Below are positions 24,623-32,897 of a stretch of 64,000 nt of DNA, piece by piece (the first letter of the stretch is position 1; each line of letters begins with the position of its first letter). A program made the position numbers and the translations under genes. The notes under the pieces are model-generated. The model was not told the origin of the DNA, did no database searches, and was given only the letters and a program-made list of their open reading frames with translations. Location of the stretch: assembly GCA_029239785.1 (NCBI GenBank), contig JARBUG010000005.1:1-64000 (forward strand), given 5' to 3'. Origin of the DNA: Symbiobacteriaceae bacterium. Its GTDB lineage: Bacteria; Bacillota; Sulfobacillia; Symbiobacteriales; Symbiobacteriaceae.

Positions 24623-24664
24623 ATGTAAAGCCCTCCCTAAAATTAACGGAATCTGGTAGCTTTG

Positions 24665-24693
24665 ATTATACTATACCGGCGAAAATATATCAA
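24665..24693 (-). promoter_or_regulatory. Promoter of the ABC transporter/CoA operon
   Basis: On the minus strand TTGATA and TATAAT are separated by exactly 17 bp. The 273-bp gap 24623-24895 is AT-rich and otherwise shows no clear element; I could not place a plus-strand promoter for the PilZ-leuCD unit in it. Confidence 0.8.
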
Positions 24694-24895
24694 TTGTTCG
24701 GTCAATATAAGGACTGTAGTCCCATACATTTACATCCCTGGTTTCATTTTTGAGACAGACGTCCCGGGATTGCGGCAAGTTTTTCGCCAGAAGCTGATTT
24801 TGGTTTCGAACATCGTCTTGAACGTTTACGTATTCTGTATGTAGGGAGGCTCTGGCTCGAAGCGGAGCACTCAAACCAGGAAGGTGGTCGCGGGC

Positions 24896-25546
24896 ATGCA
24901 GAAGGGGTTGACGACACCCGTGGAGTCCGTTCTGAGAAACCTGGCAGATCTATGCGGGCAGCCAGTGCGTGTCACGTTTTTGGAGACTGCGTCCCCTGAA
25001 CGCTTGGAGCGAACGGCCGGGATGCTTGTCCAGGCAGGAAGCTCCTTGCTAACGGTGGAGTGTCTCCGACCGGTGCCGGTGGCTGCGCCCGGCACGCGCT
25101 TATCGGTTGAAGTGCTTACAAACGGGAATCTGCTCTGGTTTTACACCACGCTGCACAGTATCGCCGGGGCTGCCCTGGATCGGCTGCTGATTCATGCGCC
25201 CGCCGGCGTTGAAACGGTACAGCGTCGCCGTTACCCTCGGGTTGACCTGCAAGTACCGGTGCACCTCGTGCTTGAGCGGACAGGGCAGCCCATCTCCATG
25301 GCCTTCCGTGACCTGAGTGCCGGCGGTGGGGCACTGATCAGCAAAATCCCCGTTGCCGCAGGCGAGCGGGTCCTTCTGGTCTTCGACCTGGGCTCAGGGC
25401 TCTGCTTTCAGGACCTGGGCGCCGAAGTTGTCCGCTGTACGGACGGGCCGGAAGGCCGCTACGTGGTTGCACTGCGCTTCGTATGCGAAAAGGACCAGGA
25501 ACAGGCCCTGGCCGCATGGGTCAATGCAAAACTGGCAAACCAATAG
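24896..25546 (+). CDS. YcgR-like PilZ-domain protein
   Basis: The ATG at 24896 follows GGAAGGTGG by eight bases, giving 216 residues. Residues about 20-105 look like the N-terminal YcgR/PilZN beta domain. The C-terminal PilZ domain has the c-di-GMP-binding motifs [10 protein letters not shown] (RxxxR) and DLSAGGGAL (D/NxSxxG). YcgR-type proteins slow flagellar motors or control other outputs when c-di-GMP rises. It lies 14 bp before leuC, so it is probably transcribed with leuCD, an unexpected setting. A paralogue is at 37964. Confidence 0.85.
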   Translation: MQKGLTTPVESVLRNLADLCGQPVRVTFLETASPERLERTAGMLVQAGSSLLTVECLRPVPVAAPGTRLSVEVLTNGNLLWFYTTLHSIAGAALDRLLIHAPAGVETVQRRRYPRVDLQVPVHLVLERTGQPISMAFRDLSAGGGALISKIPVAAGERVLLVFDLGSGLCFQDLGAEVVRCTDGPEGRYVVALRFVCEKDQEQALAAWVNAKLANQ

Positions 25547-25560
25547 AGGCGGTGAAGGTA

Positions 25561-26976
25561 GTGGAACCCAAAACGTTATTTGATAAGCTCTGGGAACGGC
25601 ATGTTGTTCACCAGGAAAAAGGGCGCCCCAGCCTGCTGTACATTGATCTGCACCTCGTACATGAAGTGACCTCACCGCAGGCATTTACTGCCCTGCGGTC
25701 CGCTGGCCGGAGCGTGCGCCGACCGGACTTAACAATGGCCACGGTGGACCATAACATTCCCACCCATGGCCGCGAACAACTGAAGCTCGAAGGTATCCAG
25801 AATGACCAGATCAATACGCTGGAGCAGAACTGCAAGGCGTTTGGGATCACCTTCTACGACCTTTTCCATCCGCGGCAGGGCATCGTCCATGTCATCGGCC
25901 CCGAGCTCGGGCTCACGCAGCCTGGCATGACGATCGTCTGCGGTGACAGCCATACGTCAACGCATGGGGCGTTCGGCGCCCTCGCCTTCGGCATCGGCAC
26001 CAGTGAAATCGAGCATGTTCTGGCCACGCAGTGCCTGTGGCAGAAGAAGCCCAAGACTATGGAAATTCGCGTCAACGGCACACTGCCCCCTGGCGTAACC
26101 GCGAAGGACCTCATTTTGGGCATCATCGGCCGCATTGGTACAGACGGAGCGACCGGGCATGTCATCGAGTACACGGGCGATGCGTTTACCGCCCTCTCCA
26201 TGGATGGACGCATGACCGTCTGCAACATGTCTATTGAAGCCGGCGCTCGGGCGGGGATCATCGCACCGGATGAAGTGACGTTCCAGTACCTGAAGGACAG
26301 GCCCTTCGCCCCGGCGGGCGAGGCCTGGGAGAGGGCGCTCATCGATTGGCGAGAACTGCGGACCGATGAAGGCGCCCAGTATGATCGGTCGGTCGTCTTC
26401 GAAGCGGCAGAGTTCGCCCCTATGGTGACTTGGGGTACCAACCCGGCACAGGTCGTTCCCGTGTCAGGCGTCGTTCCGAACCCGGAGGAGTTCGCTGACC
26501 CGGTCGAACGGCGAACGGCTGCCGCAGCCATAAGCTACATGGGCCTTACGCCCGGCACTCCCATCGAAGAGATTCGTGTGGACCGCGTCTTTATTGGGTC
26601 GTGCACCAACTCGCGAATCGAGGACCTGCGGGCGGCAGCCCGTATTGTGGCTGGGCGCCAGGTGGCCGCAGGCGTCCACGCCCTTGTGGTGCCGGGGTCC
26701 ACCGAAACCCGGCGCCAGGCGGAGGCAGAGGGGCTGGACCAGATCTTCCGTGCGGCCGGGTTTGAGTGGCGCGAGGCCGGCTGCAGTCTTTGCATCGCCA
26801 TGAATACCGACGTCCTGCGGGCTGGTGAGCGATGCGCATCCACTTCGAACCGGAACTTCGAAGGCCGGCAAGGTCCTGGCGGCCGCACTCACCTGGTGGG
26901 TCCGGAAATGGCGGCTGCCGCTGCGATCGCCGGCCACTTTGTCGACGTGCGAACCTGGTCATACGCCAGAGCCTGA
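25561..26976 (+). CDS. leuC: 3-isopropylmalate dehydratase large subunit
   Basis: LeuC with LeuD isomerises 2- to 3-isopropylmalate using a 4Fe-4S cluster. The GTG at 25561, preceded by GGTGAAGGTA, gives [16 protein letters not shown] and 471 residues, the usual length. [22 protein letters not shown] is the aconitase-family signature, and the cluster cysteines appear in IGSCTNSR (about residue 345) and GCSLCIAMN (about residue 405). leuD follows after 15 bp. The 5' neighbour is a PilZ gene. Confidence 0.96.
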   Translation: MEPKTLFDKLWERHVVHQEKGRPSLLYIDLHLVHEVTSPQAFTALRSAGRSVRRPDLTMATVDHNIPTHGREQLKLEGIQNDQINTLEQNCKAFGITFYDLFHPRQGIVHVIGPELGLTQPGMTIVCGDSHTSTHGAFGALAFGIGTSEIEHVLATQCLWQKKPKTMEIRVNGTLPPGVTAKDLILGIIGRIGTDGATGHVIEYTGDAFTALSMDGRMTVCNMSIEAGARAGIIAPDEVTFQYLKDRPFAPAGEAWERALIDWRELRTDEGAQYDRSVVFEAAEFAPMVTWGTNPAQVVPVSGVVPNPEEFADPVERRTAAAAISYMGLTPGTPIEEIRVDRVFIGSCTNSRIEDLRAAARIVAGRQVAAGVHALVVPGSTETRRQAEAEGLDQIFRAAGFEWREAGCSLCIAMNTDVLRAGERCASTSNRNFEGRQGPGGRTHLVGPEMAAAAAIAGHFVDVRTWSYARA

Positions 26977-26991
26977 CGGGGGGAACAAACC

Positions 26992-27582
26992 ATGGAACGT
27001 TTTCTCGTGCACAGCGGAACGGTCGTGCCGCTCGACAGGGCCAACGTGGATACCGACCAGCTGACGCCCAAGGAGTTTCTCAAAGGTACCGAACGGACAG
27101 GCTACGGTAAGGTGCTTATGTATAACTGGCGCTACCTGTCGGACGGCCAGCCAAATCCTGACTTCGTGCTGAACCAGCCCCAGTACAGGGCGGGCGCCAT
27201 TCTGGTCGCAGGTCGGAATTTCGGCTGTGGATCTTCCCGGGAGCATGCGGTCTGGGCTCTTCAGGACTACGGTTTCCGGGTCATCATCGCCCCCACGTTT
27301 GCGGACATCTTCTATAACAATTGTTTCAAGAGCGGGCTATTACCGATATCGCTGCCGGAAGCGACCGTGGACTGGCTCCTGCAGCAGGCAAAAACCACCG
27401 AGACTTTCCTGACCGTAGACTTGCAGCATTGTGTAGTCACCGATGGCCAAACATTCCATGAGCCCTTTCAGGTCGACCCTGACCGCCGTGAGGCACTCAT
27501 GCAGGGACTGGACGAGATCGGCATGACGCTGCGGTACGTGCAGGCCATTGAAGCCTTTGAGGCCCGGCGTGCGATGATGTGA
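26992..27582 (+). CDS. leuD: 3-isopropylmalate dehydratase small subunit
   Basis: LeuD provides the swivel domain of isopropylmalate isomerase. The 196-residue length is normal. VPLDRANVDTDQLTPKEFL is near residue 12, and the active-site segment GRNFGCGSSREHAVWAL near residue 74 is fully conserved. The ATG is preceded by GGGGG. It ends in the arm of a 25-bp perfect terminator stem. Confidence 0.97.
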   Translation: MERFLVHSGTVVPLDRANVDTDQLTPKEFLKGTERTGYGKVLMYNWRYLSDGQPNPDFVLNQPQYRAGAILVAGRNFGCGSSREHAVWALQDYGFRVIIAPTFADIFYNNCFKSGLLPISLPEATVDWLLQQAKTTETFLTVDLQHCVVTDGQTFHEPFQVDPDRREALMQGLDEIGMTLRYVQAIEAFEARRAMM

Positions 27583-27635
27583 TCACAAAAGCAGGAAGCT
27601 CACCCTCACGGGGTGAGCTTCCTGCTTTTGTGATC
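27581..27635. terminator. 25-bp perfect-stem bidirectional terminator between leuD and the SLC13 fusion gene
   Basis: 27581-27605 and 27611-27635 are perfectly complementary with a 5-nt loop. The stop codon of leuD lies in the left arm and the SLC13 stop is three bases beyond the right arm. CTTTTG in the stem provides T residues on both strands. Confidence 0.9.
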
Positions 27636-27637
27636 GC

Positions 27638-29605
27638 CTAGCCGGGAATGAGACCGAGCGCCTGCCAAAAGGGAATCGAGGCCAGCACAGCCAGCAGGGT
27701 AATCAGCGCCTGCACAATCGCCAAGGGGCGAACTTGCTTGTGCGTGAACGCCTTTCCTTCCGTGCCGGCAAGGACGGTCATATACACAGGGTTCTGCTGC
27801 GGCAGAATCCATCCTCCGCCCATCGCTAGAACCACCAGGGCCACAACGAAGGGGCTGTAGCCCAGGTGCACCGTGATCGGAACCAGGGACATCACCATGA
27901 TGATAATCGCCTGCTGGGCCGTGACGACGAGGCTGACAGCCAGGGTGAGGACGGAGAGGGCCGCAATGAACAGGTACGGGCTGCTGCCCAGCGGCTCAAG
28001 GAAAGAGCCCACCCAGGAAGTCAGGTAGGTGCTAATGCCGGTCTTGGCTGTCACTTCGGTCAGGCTTACCAGGGCGCCAATTAACAGCATGAAGCCCCAA
28101 TCCATTCCCTTAAGTGCAGCTTTGTCTACAATGTTCATTCCCGTCAGGATAAGGAAGCCTGCGAGGGCCAGCCAGGCCGGGTTGATGCCGTGCAGGCCCT
28201 GGGTCAGGAAGCCAATGAGGACCGACCCCAGCACGAACACCGTTATGCGTTCGGTTCTGGTCAGGGAACCCAACACCTGAAGCTGCGCCAAAATGGTACG
28301 GCGTGAGACGCCAGAACTCTTCTCGGGCGGGTACATATACAAAATGGCGAGGTAACAACCACCGAAGACCAGCAGCCCCAGGGGAAGTGCGACCCCCAGC
28401 CAGGATATCCAACTGATGCCGCTGCGGAGCGGTTCAGGCATGAGTGACCAGACGACCAGACACACGCTGGTGCCATTCAGGAACATGAAATACATCTGAC
28501 CGAACCCCAGGAAACTTGCCATGGCCATCCCAGCGGAGCCCCGCCCCAGAGGGGGCAGCCGCATCGCCTCGTTCAGCTCCTTGGCCAGCAGACTTGCCAT
28601 GGCCGTCCGCCCGTTTGCGGAAGGGAGGAGAGGCGTGGAGATCAGCCCTGCCAGGGCCAGCGCAAACGACTGTCCCCTGTACGTGGGTGGAAATAGCCGG
28701 AGCATGTGGAGCGCCAGCCGATACAACAGCCCAGACCTGGTCACTGCCGCGCCGATGCCGAACACGCCGAGCAGCAGAAACCAGGAAGGACTGGCAAAGC
28801 CCGAAAGGGCCACAGCCGGCGATACCAGACCCGCGATGACCAGCAGGACAACAGCTGTCATGGCTGTTACGTAATCGGGAAGAATGCCTGTAAGCCAGTT
28901 CCATGCAGCCCAAACGAGAATGGCAGCGACTGCCGGAACCGGAGCGGGGGCCTGTACAAATCGCAGGACACTGACAGCCACAAGCAGGCTCAGTACACTG
29001 CTGATGGGTCTCCATCCCTGAAGTTTCAACCAGTTCAGAGCCCGCACCAGACCGGTCGGCGGTGTGTCAGCCTTTTCAACGGCGACGGTTGCCGCCACTG
29101 CAGGAAGGACCGATGGGGCTGCCTCCACCGTAGGGGCCGGACCTACAGAGTCCCATAACTGGGCGGCATACTTGGTCAAGACCGATTTCGTTTGTGCCAG
29201 TTCCGAGCCCGATCCAGTCAACTTGAAAGCTAGAACCTTGACAAGGTTACTGGCCAACCGCTGCTCGACCTGCATGAGTCGCTGGAACTTTCCTACCGGA
29301 AGCCGGTACAGGCGCACGGGGGCCAGCGCCTTCACGCGCAGGTCGCCCGGCGATTCGCCTGTAAGACTTGCCTCGCCAAACAATTGACCGGCCGTTAGGA
29401 TGTTGACCGGGACAAACTCGCCATAGCAAAGGTGCGCGATCTCAACTTTGCCTTCCAACAGGAAGTAGAGCCACGTTGCGGGGGTGTCAGCCCCCAGGAT
29501 CATCTCCCCTTCCGCATACTCCAACTCCTCCAAATCGCCCAGCAGCTTCGCCTGCTCCAGTTTGGACAGGCCGGAGAACAGCGGGACCCGCTCATCAAGG
29601 TTCAA
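27638..29605 (-). CDS. Cyclic-nucleotide-binding-domain/SLC13 (DASS) anion transporter fusion
   Basis: The start is TTG at 29605, six bases after GGGGGG, giving 655 residues. Residues about 8-125 form a cyclic-nucleotide-binding-like beta roll with the phosphate-cassette segment QLFGEASLTGE and a later Arg. A linker rich in Ala/Pro/Val follows (about 150-185). From about residue 200 there are some twelve membrane segments of the divalent-anion/sodium symporter (SLC13) fold, with SANGRTAMASLLAKELNE, the hallmark NGTSVCLVV and the second-half TAQQAIIIMVMSLVP. The usual SNT motifs are altered (SAN and TAQ), so the substrate is uncertain. CNBD fused to an SLC13 carrier is an unusual architecture. 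It is the last gene of the MCP-binding-protein operon. Confidence 0.85.
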   Translation of the reverse strand: MNLDERVPLFSGLSKLEQAKLLGDLEELEYAEGEMILGADTPATWLYFLLEGKVEIAHLCYGEFVPVNILTAGQLFGEASLTGESPGDLRVKALAPVRLYRLPVGKFQRLMQVEQRLASNLVKVLAFKLTGSGSELAQTKSVLTKYAAQLWDSVGPAPTVEAAPSVLPAVAATVAVEKADTPPTGLVRALNWLKLQGWRPISSVLSLLVAVSVLRFVQAPAPVPAVAAILVWAAWNWLTGILPDYVTAMTAVVLLVIAGLVSPAVALSGFASPSWFLLLGVFGIGAAVTRSGLLYRLALHMLRLFPPTYRGQSFALALAGLISTPLLPSANGRTAMASLLAKELNEAMRLPPLGRGSAGMAMASFLGFGQMYFMFLNGTSVCLVVWSLMPEPLRSGISWISWLGVALPLGLLVFGGCYLAILYMYPPEKSSGVSRRTILAQLQVLGSLTRTERITVFVLGSVLIGFLTQGLHGINPAWLALAGFLILTGMNIVDKAALKGMDWGFMLLIGALVSLTEVTAKTGISTYLTSWVGSFLEPLGSSPYLFIAALSVLTLAVSLVVTAQQAIIIMVMSLVPITVHLGYSPFVVALVVLAMGGGWILPQQNPVYMTVLAGTEGKAFTHKQVRPLAIVQALITLLAVLASIPFWQALGLIPG

Positions 29606-29626
29606 GAGAATCCCCCCACAAGACTG

Positions 29627-29658
29627 GAGACCGGCCCGACATTGGCCGGACCGGTCTC
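29627..29658 (-). terminator. Intercistronic hairpin between binding-protein and SLC13 genes
   Basis: GAGACCGG (29627-29634) pairs with CCGGTCTC (29651-29658), with inner CCGGCC/GGCCGG complementarity. The following minus-strand sequence has only a weak T content, so it may be a partial terminator or an mRNA-stabilising stem. Confidence 0.45.
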
Positions 29659-29665
29659 GTCGCTT

Positions 29666-30754
29666 CTACTTGACGTTGCGAGCAAAGGTACCGTTGAAAA
29701 TGTCGGCCGGCGTAATGGTGACGTTGTCCGGGATCACCTTATCGGCCTTGAGGCTGTCGATCACGGTCTGAAGTCCCTTGTCGCTGACCAGGCCGTCGGG
29801 CGAAATAACCTCCACGTTGGAGCGCAGCGAGGAGAGGTAGAGGGCTTCATCAGCGCCCTTCAGTTCGGCCGGCACCTTCGCCGTGACCGACTCGGCCGCT
29901 CCGCTGGAAATGAACTTGTTCGACTTGACGATCGCATTGACGACCCGCTGGACCATTTCCGGGTTCTTCTCAACGAGTTCACGCCGTGTCACCAGGCCGA
30001 CCAGCGGATACTCACCGCCGTAAAGCGCTTCGGTATCCTTCTTGGTACGAAGGTCCCAGAGGACGAACGCCTTGCCGCTGGTGACAACCTTTGTCACATA
30101 CGGGTCAACGCCGACCGCAGCCTGGATCTTGCCGCTTTCCAGAGCTGCCGGCATACCATCAATGCCCACACCAACAGCTTCATAGTCGGTGTTCTTCAGT
30201 CCGAACTTGTTCATCATGCTGATCAGCGCCTTGTGAGTCGAGGAGCCCGGGCTGGAAACGCCGATCTTCAGCCCCTTCAGGTCGCTGATGCTCTTTACAC
30301 GATCCTTCAGCTTGCTGTCCACCACGAGGGTTAGTCCCGGGTACCGGGCGTACAGCGCCACCATTACGAGATCAACACCCTGAGCCTTCGCCTTGGCGGC
30401 GTGTTCCACAGCGGCCGAGGCGAAGTCGACTTCACCGCTGACCAGAGCCTGAATCGCCTGCGGTCCACCCTGCATATCGCTCATGGTCATCTTGATCGCT
30501 TCTTCCGCATAGAAGCCGCTCGATTCAGCGAAGACCGGCGGGAGGTAAACTATGCTGCCGCGAGAGCCGCCGAACGCCATCTTTACATTCAGCGTTTCCT
30601 TCTTAGGAGCCGGAGCAGCGGCGGTAGGCGTGTTCGCTGCCGGGGCTTTGGTGTCAGAGAGGGTTTCCGGCTTGCTGGCAGGCTTCCCCCCGCACCCCAC
30701 GAGAACCAGGACCGCAGCCATCAAAACGAGCGCCACTGACCTAAATCCACGCAT
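29666..30754 (-). CDS. Substrate-binding lipoprotein, SsuA/ThiY (NMT1-like) family
   Basis: I choose the ATG at 30754 downstream of AAGGAGGT, giving 362 residues. The signal peptide ends in a lipobox, VLVLVGCGG, near residue 20, then a Pro/Ala/Thr-rich tether and a periplasmic-binding-protein type 2 fold. SGEVDFASAAVEHAAKAKAQGVDLVMVA and KIGVSSPGSSTHKALISMM are typical of nitrate/sulfonate/aromatic-acid binding proteins. It has no ATPase or permease next to it: a chemoreceptor gene precedes it by 25 bp and an SLC13 fusion follows. The NitT/TauT ATPase-permease pair at 23032-24622 is a likely partner (inference). Confidence 0.88.
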   Translation of the reverse strand: MRGFRSVALVLMAAVLVLVGCGGKPASKPETLSDTKAPAANTPTAAAPAPKKETLNVKMAFGGSRGSIVYLPPVFAESSGFYAEEAIKMTMSDMQGGPQAIQALVSGEVDFASAAVEHAAKAKAQGVDLVMVALYARYPGLTLVVDSKLKDRVKSISDLKGLKIGVSSPGSSTHKALISMMNKFGLKNTDYEAVGVGIDGMPAALESGKIQAAVGVDPYVTKVVTSGKAFVLWDLRTKKDTEALYGGEYPLVGLVTRRELVEKNPEMVQRVVNAIVKSNKFISSGAAESVTAKVPAELKGADEALYLSSLRSNVEVISPDGLVSDKGLQTVIDSLKADKVIPDNVTITPADIFNGTFARNVK

Positions 30755-30779
30755 AGTCTTAACGTACCTCCTTAGGATG

Positions 30780-32699
30780 TTATACCTTAAACTGCGCGAC
30801 CAGTTCGCGCAATGTCTCGGCAATTTGCCCCAGTTCATTGACGGCCAGCCCGATGGAGCCTACCGACTCCGTCACCTGGCCCATCGAAGCCGCAACCTGC
30901 TCCACAGCACTACTATTGGCCTGACTCACCCTGGTCAGCTGGTCCATGGCCCTGGAGACCTCAACGCCGCCTGCTGCCATCTCCTCACTGGAGGCTGAGT
31001 TCTCTTGGGTGACGGCGGCCATTTCCTGTACCGACTGGGAGACCGACCGAGCGGAGACCAGCATGGTCTCGATGGACTCATGTACCCGGTGGATGCCGGA
31101 GGTTGTCTCTTCGACAGCTTCCAGGATCTGCTTGAGCGCCCCGCCGGCCTGACTGGAAAGCGCCACGCTCTGCTCTACATCGCGGCTGCTCTCAGTCATG
31201 GCTACGACTGCTTTCTGGGTACCCGCATGAATGCTGTTGACCAGCTCGCGGATTTCCTTCACCGATGCACCGGAGCGTTCAGCCAGTCGGCGGACTTCCT
31301 CGGCGACGACTGCGAATCCACGGCCATGGACACCGGCACGTGCCGCTTCGATCGCAGCATTCAGCGCCAGCAGGTTCGTTTGTTCGGCAATGTCGGTAAT
31401 CACCTGGAGCATTTCGCCGATGTTTCCGCCGTAGCGGCCAAGCTCCTTCACGTGGTCGGCTGCCCCCAGGACCCGGTCCCGGATGCGATGCATGCCTGCC
31501 AACGTATCGTCCACAATAGAAGCGCCCTGCGACGCCTGTGTCATGGCCTGATTTGAGGCAGCGCTCATGACGGCGACTGTGGCTGCCATTTCCTCCATGG
31601 AAGAGACCATGTTCTGAACGGTGAAGGTGGTGTCCTGGACCCGGGCAGCCTGGTGCTGAGCACCACTGGCGATTTGCTCGGTCGCCATGTTCAGCTCGGC
31701 CAGACTGAGGGAGGCGATATCGCAGCTCTGCGCCTGGTCCCGGGAGCCGCCGGCCACCACGTCCATAGCGGAAGCGACGTTGTCGCTGGCCGACCGCACC
31801 GCCGAGACGACGCCGTTCATCCCCTGACTTCTGAGGTAGATCTCTTCACTGGCGTTGATCACCTTGCGAACCATATCGGCCAGGCCGGCCACCAACTGGT
31901 TAAAGCTCTCGCCCAGCATGCCGATTTCATCGCCCGTATTCACCTGGAGCTGCTGCGTCAGGTCACCCGAACCGGCCGCAATGCGACGGAGCTGGGTGGC
32001 CAGGTCACGTAACGGATTCGCCACGAGGCGGTAGGCGAGGTAGCTGATCAGCATGCCGGCGATGAGGCTTGCCAGCCCGATCACCAGGAGCACGCTCGCT
32101 GCAGAGCGGGCCGCCTGTCGGGACTGCTCCTGACTGTCCACTACCCGTTTCTGCAGGTGGGTGACAAGTTCAGAAACGTGCTGCCCCACGGCACTGCCCA
32201 TACTGCGTGCGTTGTCGGCTGCCAGCAGTAGTTGATACTGTTCAATCGCCTCGCTATTGGTAATAGAGGCCTGAACCATTCGGTCGAAGACAATCCGCTT
32301 TTCGCTAATCTCCTGAACCAGCTCGCCGATTGTGGCATCGCGTTTACCGGCCTCGGTCAGCACGGCCAGGTACTCATCGGTTTTCTGCTGAGACTGCTTG
32401 ATGCTTTCGGCGGCACGTCCGTCACGGGAGGCGGCGAAACCCATGATCTGTTGCGTCTGCACCTGGATTTCGGCGTACAGATCCTTGGCGGTAAGCGCTA
32501 CCGGGTAGGTCTCCTGAAGCAGAAGGCCGTAACCCGCCTGCATTTGCACCAACGATCGGTAGCTCCAGGCGCTGCTGGCGACCAGCAGTGAAACCAGCAG
32601 CAGAAACCCGGTTGTCAGTTTGGCTCCGATACTGAACCGCATGGCTGGCTTGGCCCCCCTGGGCTTTGCCTGCGGTTTTGGCTGACCCTTTGATGACAA
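30780..32699 (-). CDS. Methyl-accepting chemotaxis protein
   Basis: The start is TTG at 32699 after GGAGGG, giving 639 residues. There is a Lys/Pro-rich cytoplasmic start, TM1 (about 24-46), a four-helix-bundle extracellular sensor (about 47-205), TM2 (about 207-230), a HAMP domain (about 230-285) and a long cytoplasmic coiled-coil signalling domain. The tip region [20 protein letters not shown] is followed by [18 protein letters not shown], as in all CheA/CheW-binding receptors. No C-terminal CheR-docking pentapeptide is seen. It heads an operon with a binding lipoprotein and an SLC13 transporter, suggesting that the binding protein feeds the receptor (inference). Confidence 0.94.
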   Translation of the reverse strand: MSSKGQPKPQAKPRGAKPAMRFSIGAKLTTGFLLLVSLLVASSAWSYRSLVQMQAGYGLLLQETYPVALTAKDLYAEIQVQTQQIMGFAASRDGRAAESIKQSQQKTDEYLAVLTEAGKRDATIGELVQEISEKRIVFDRMVQASITNSEAIEQYQLLLAADNARSMGSAVGQHVSELVTHLQKRVVDSQEQSRQAARSAASVLLVIGLASLIAGMLISYLAYRLVANPLRDLATQLRRIAAGSGDLTQQLQVNTGDEIGMLGESFNQLVAGLADMVRKVINASEEIYLRSQGMNGVVSAVRSASDNVASAMDVVAGGSRDQAQSCDIASLSLAELNMATEQIASGAQHQAARVQDTTFTVQNMVSSMEEMAATVAVMSAASNQAMTQASQGASIVDDTLAGMHRIRDRVLGAADHVKELGRYGGNIGEMLQVITDIAEQTNLLALNAAIEAARAGVHGRGFAVVAEEVRRLAERSGASVKEIRELVNSIHAGTQKAVVAMTESSRDVEQSVALSSQAGGALKQILEAVEETTSGIHRVHESIETMLVSARSVSQSVQEMAAVTQENSASSEEMAAGGVEVSRAMDQLTRVSQANSSAVEQVAASMGQVTESVGSIGLAVNELGQIAETLRELVAQFKV

Positions 32700-32794
32700 C
32701 CCTGTACCCTCCTCTCTTGAACGCCATCATTACGGCAATTGGATTTTCGAGGTAGTAAAGGCAATCTATGTCCTATATGTAATGTCATGGCATT

Positions 32795-32822
32795 ATTATA
32801 CAGTGGATGTGGAGAATGTCAA
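32795..32822 (-). promoter_or_regulatory. Promoter of the MCP operon
   Basis: On the minus strand a perfect TTGACA and a perfect TATAAT are separated by 16 bp, in a markedly AT-rich island. Confidence 0.85.
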
Positions 32823-32897
32823 TACAGAAAAGGCAGATATATGCAACGTGCGGGAGCCCGGGGGCAGCGGGAATCGCTGCCCCCATTCGCGCCGGTG

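Noticed and set aside
32860-32884. Terminator after leuA
   Set aside because: The 10-bp stem is perfect but no T run follows on the minus strand, so I do not list it as a terminator.
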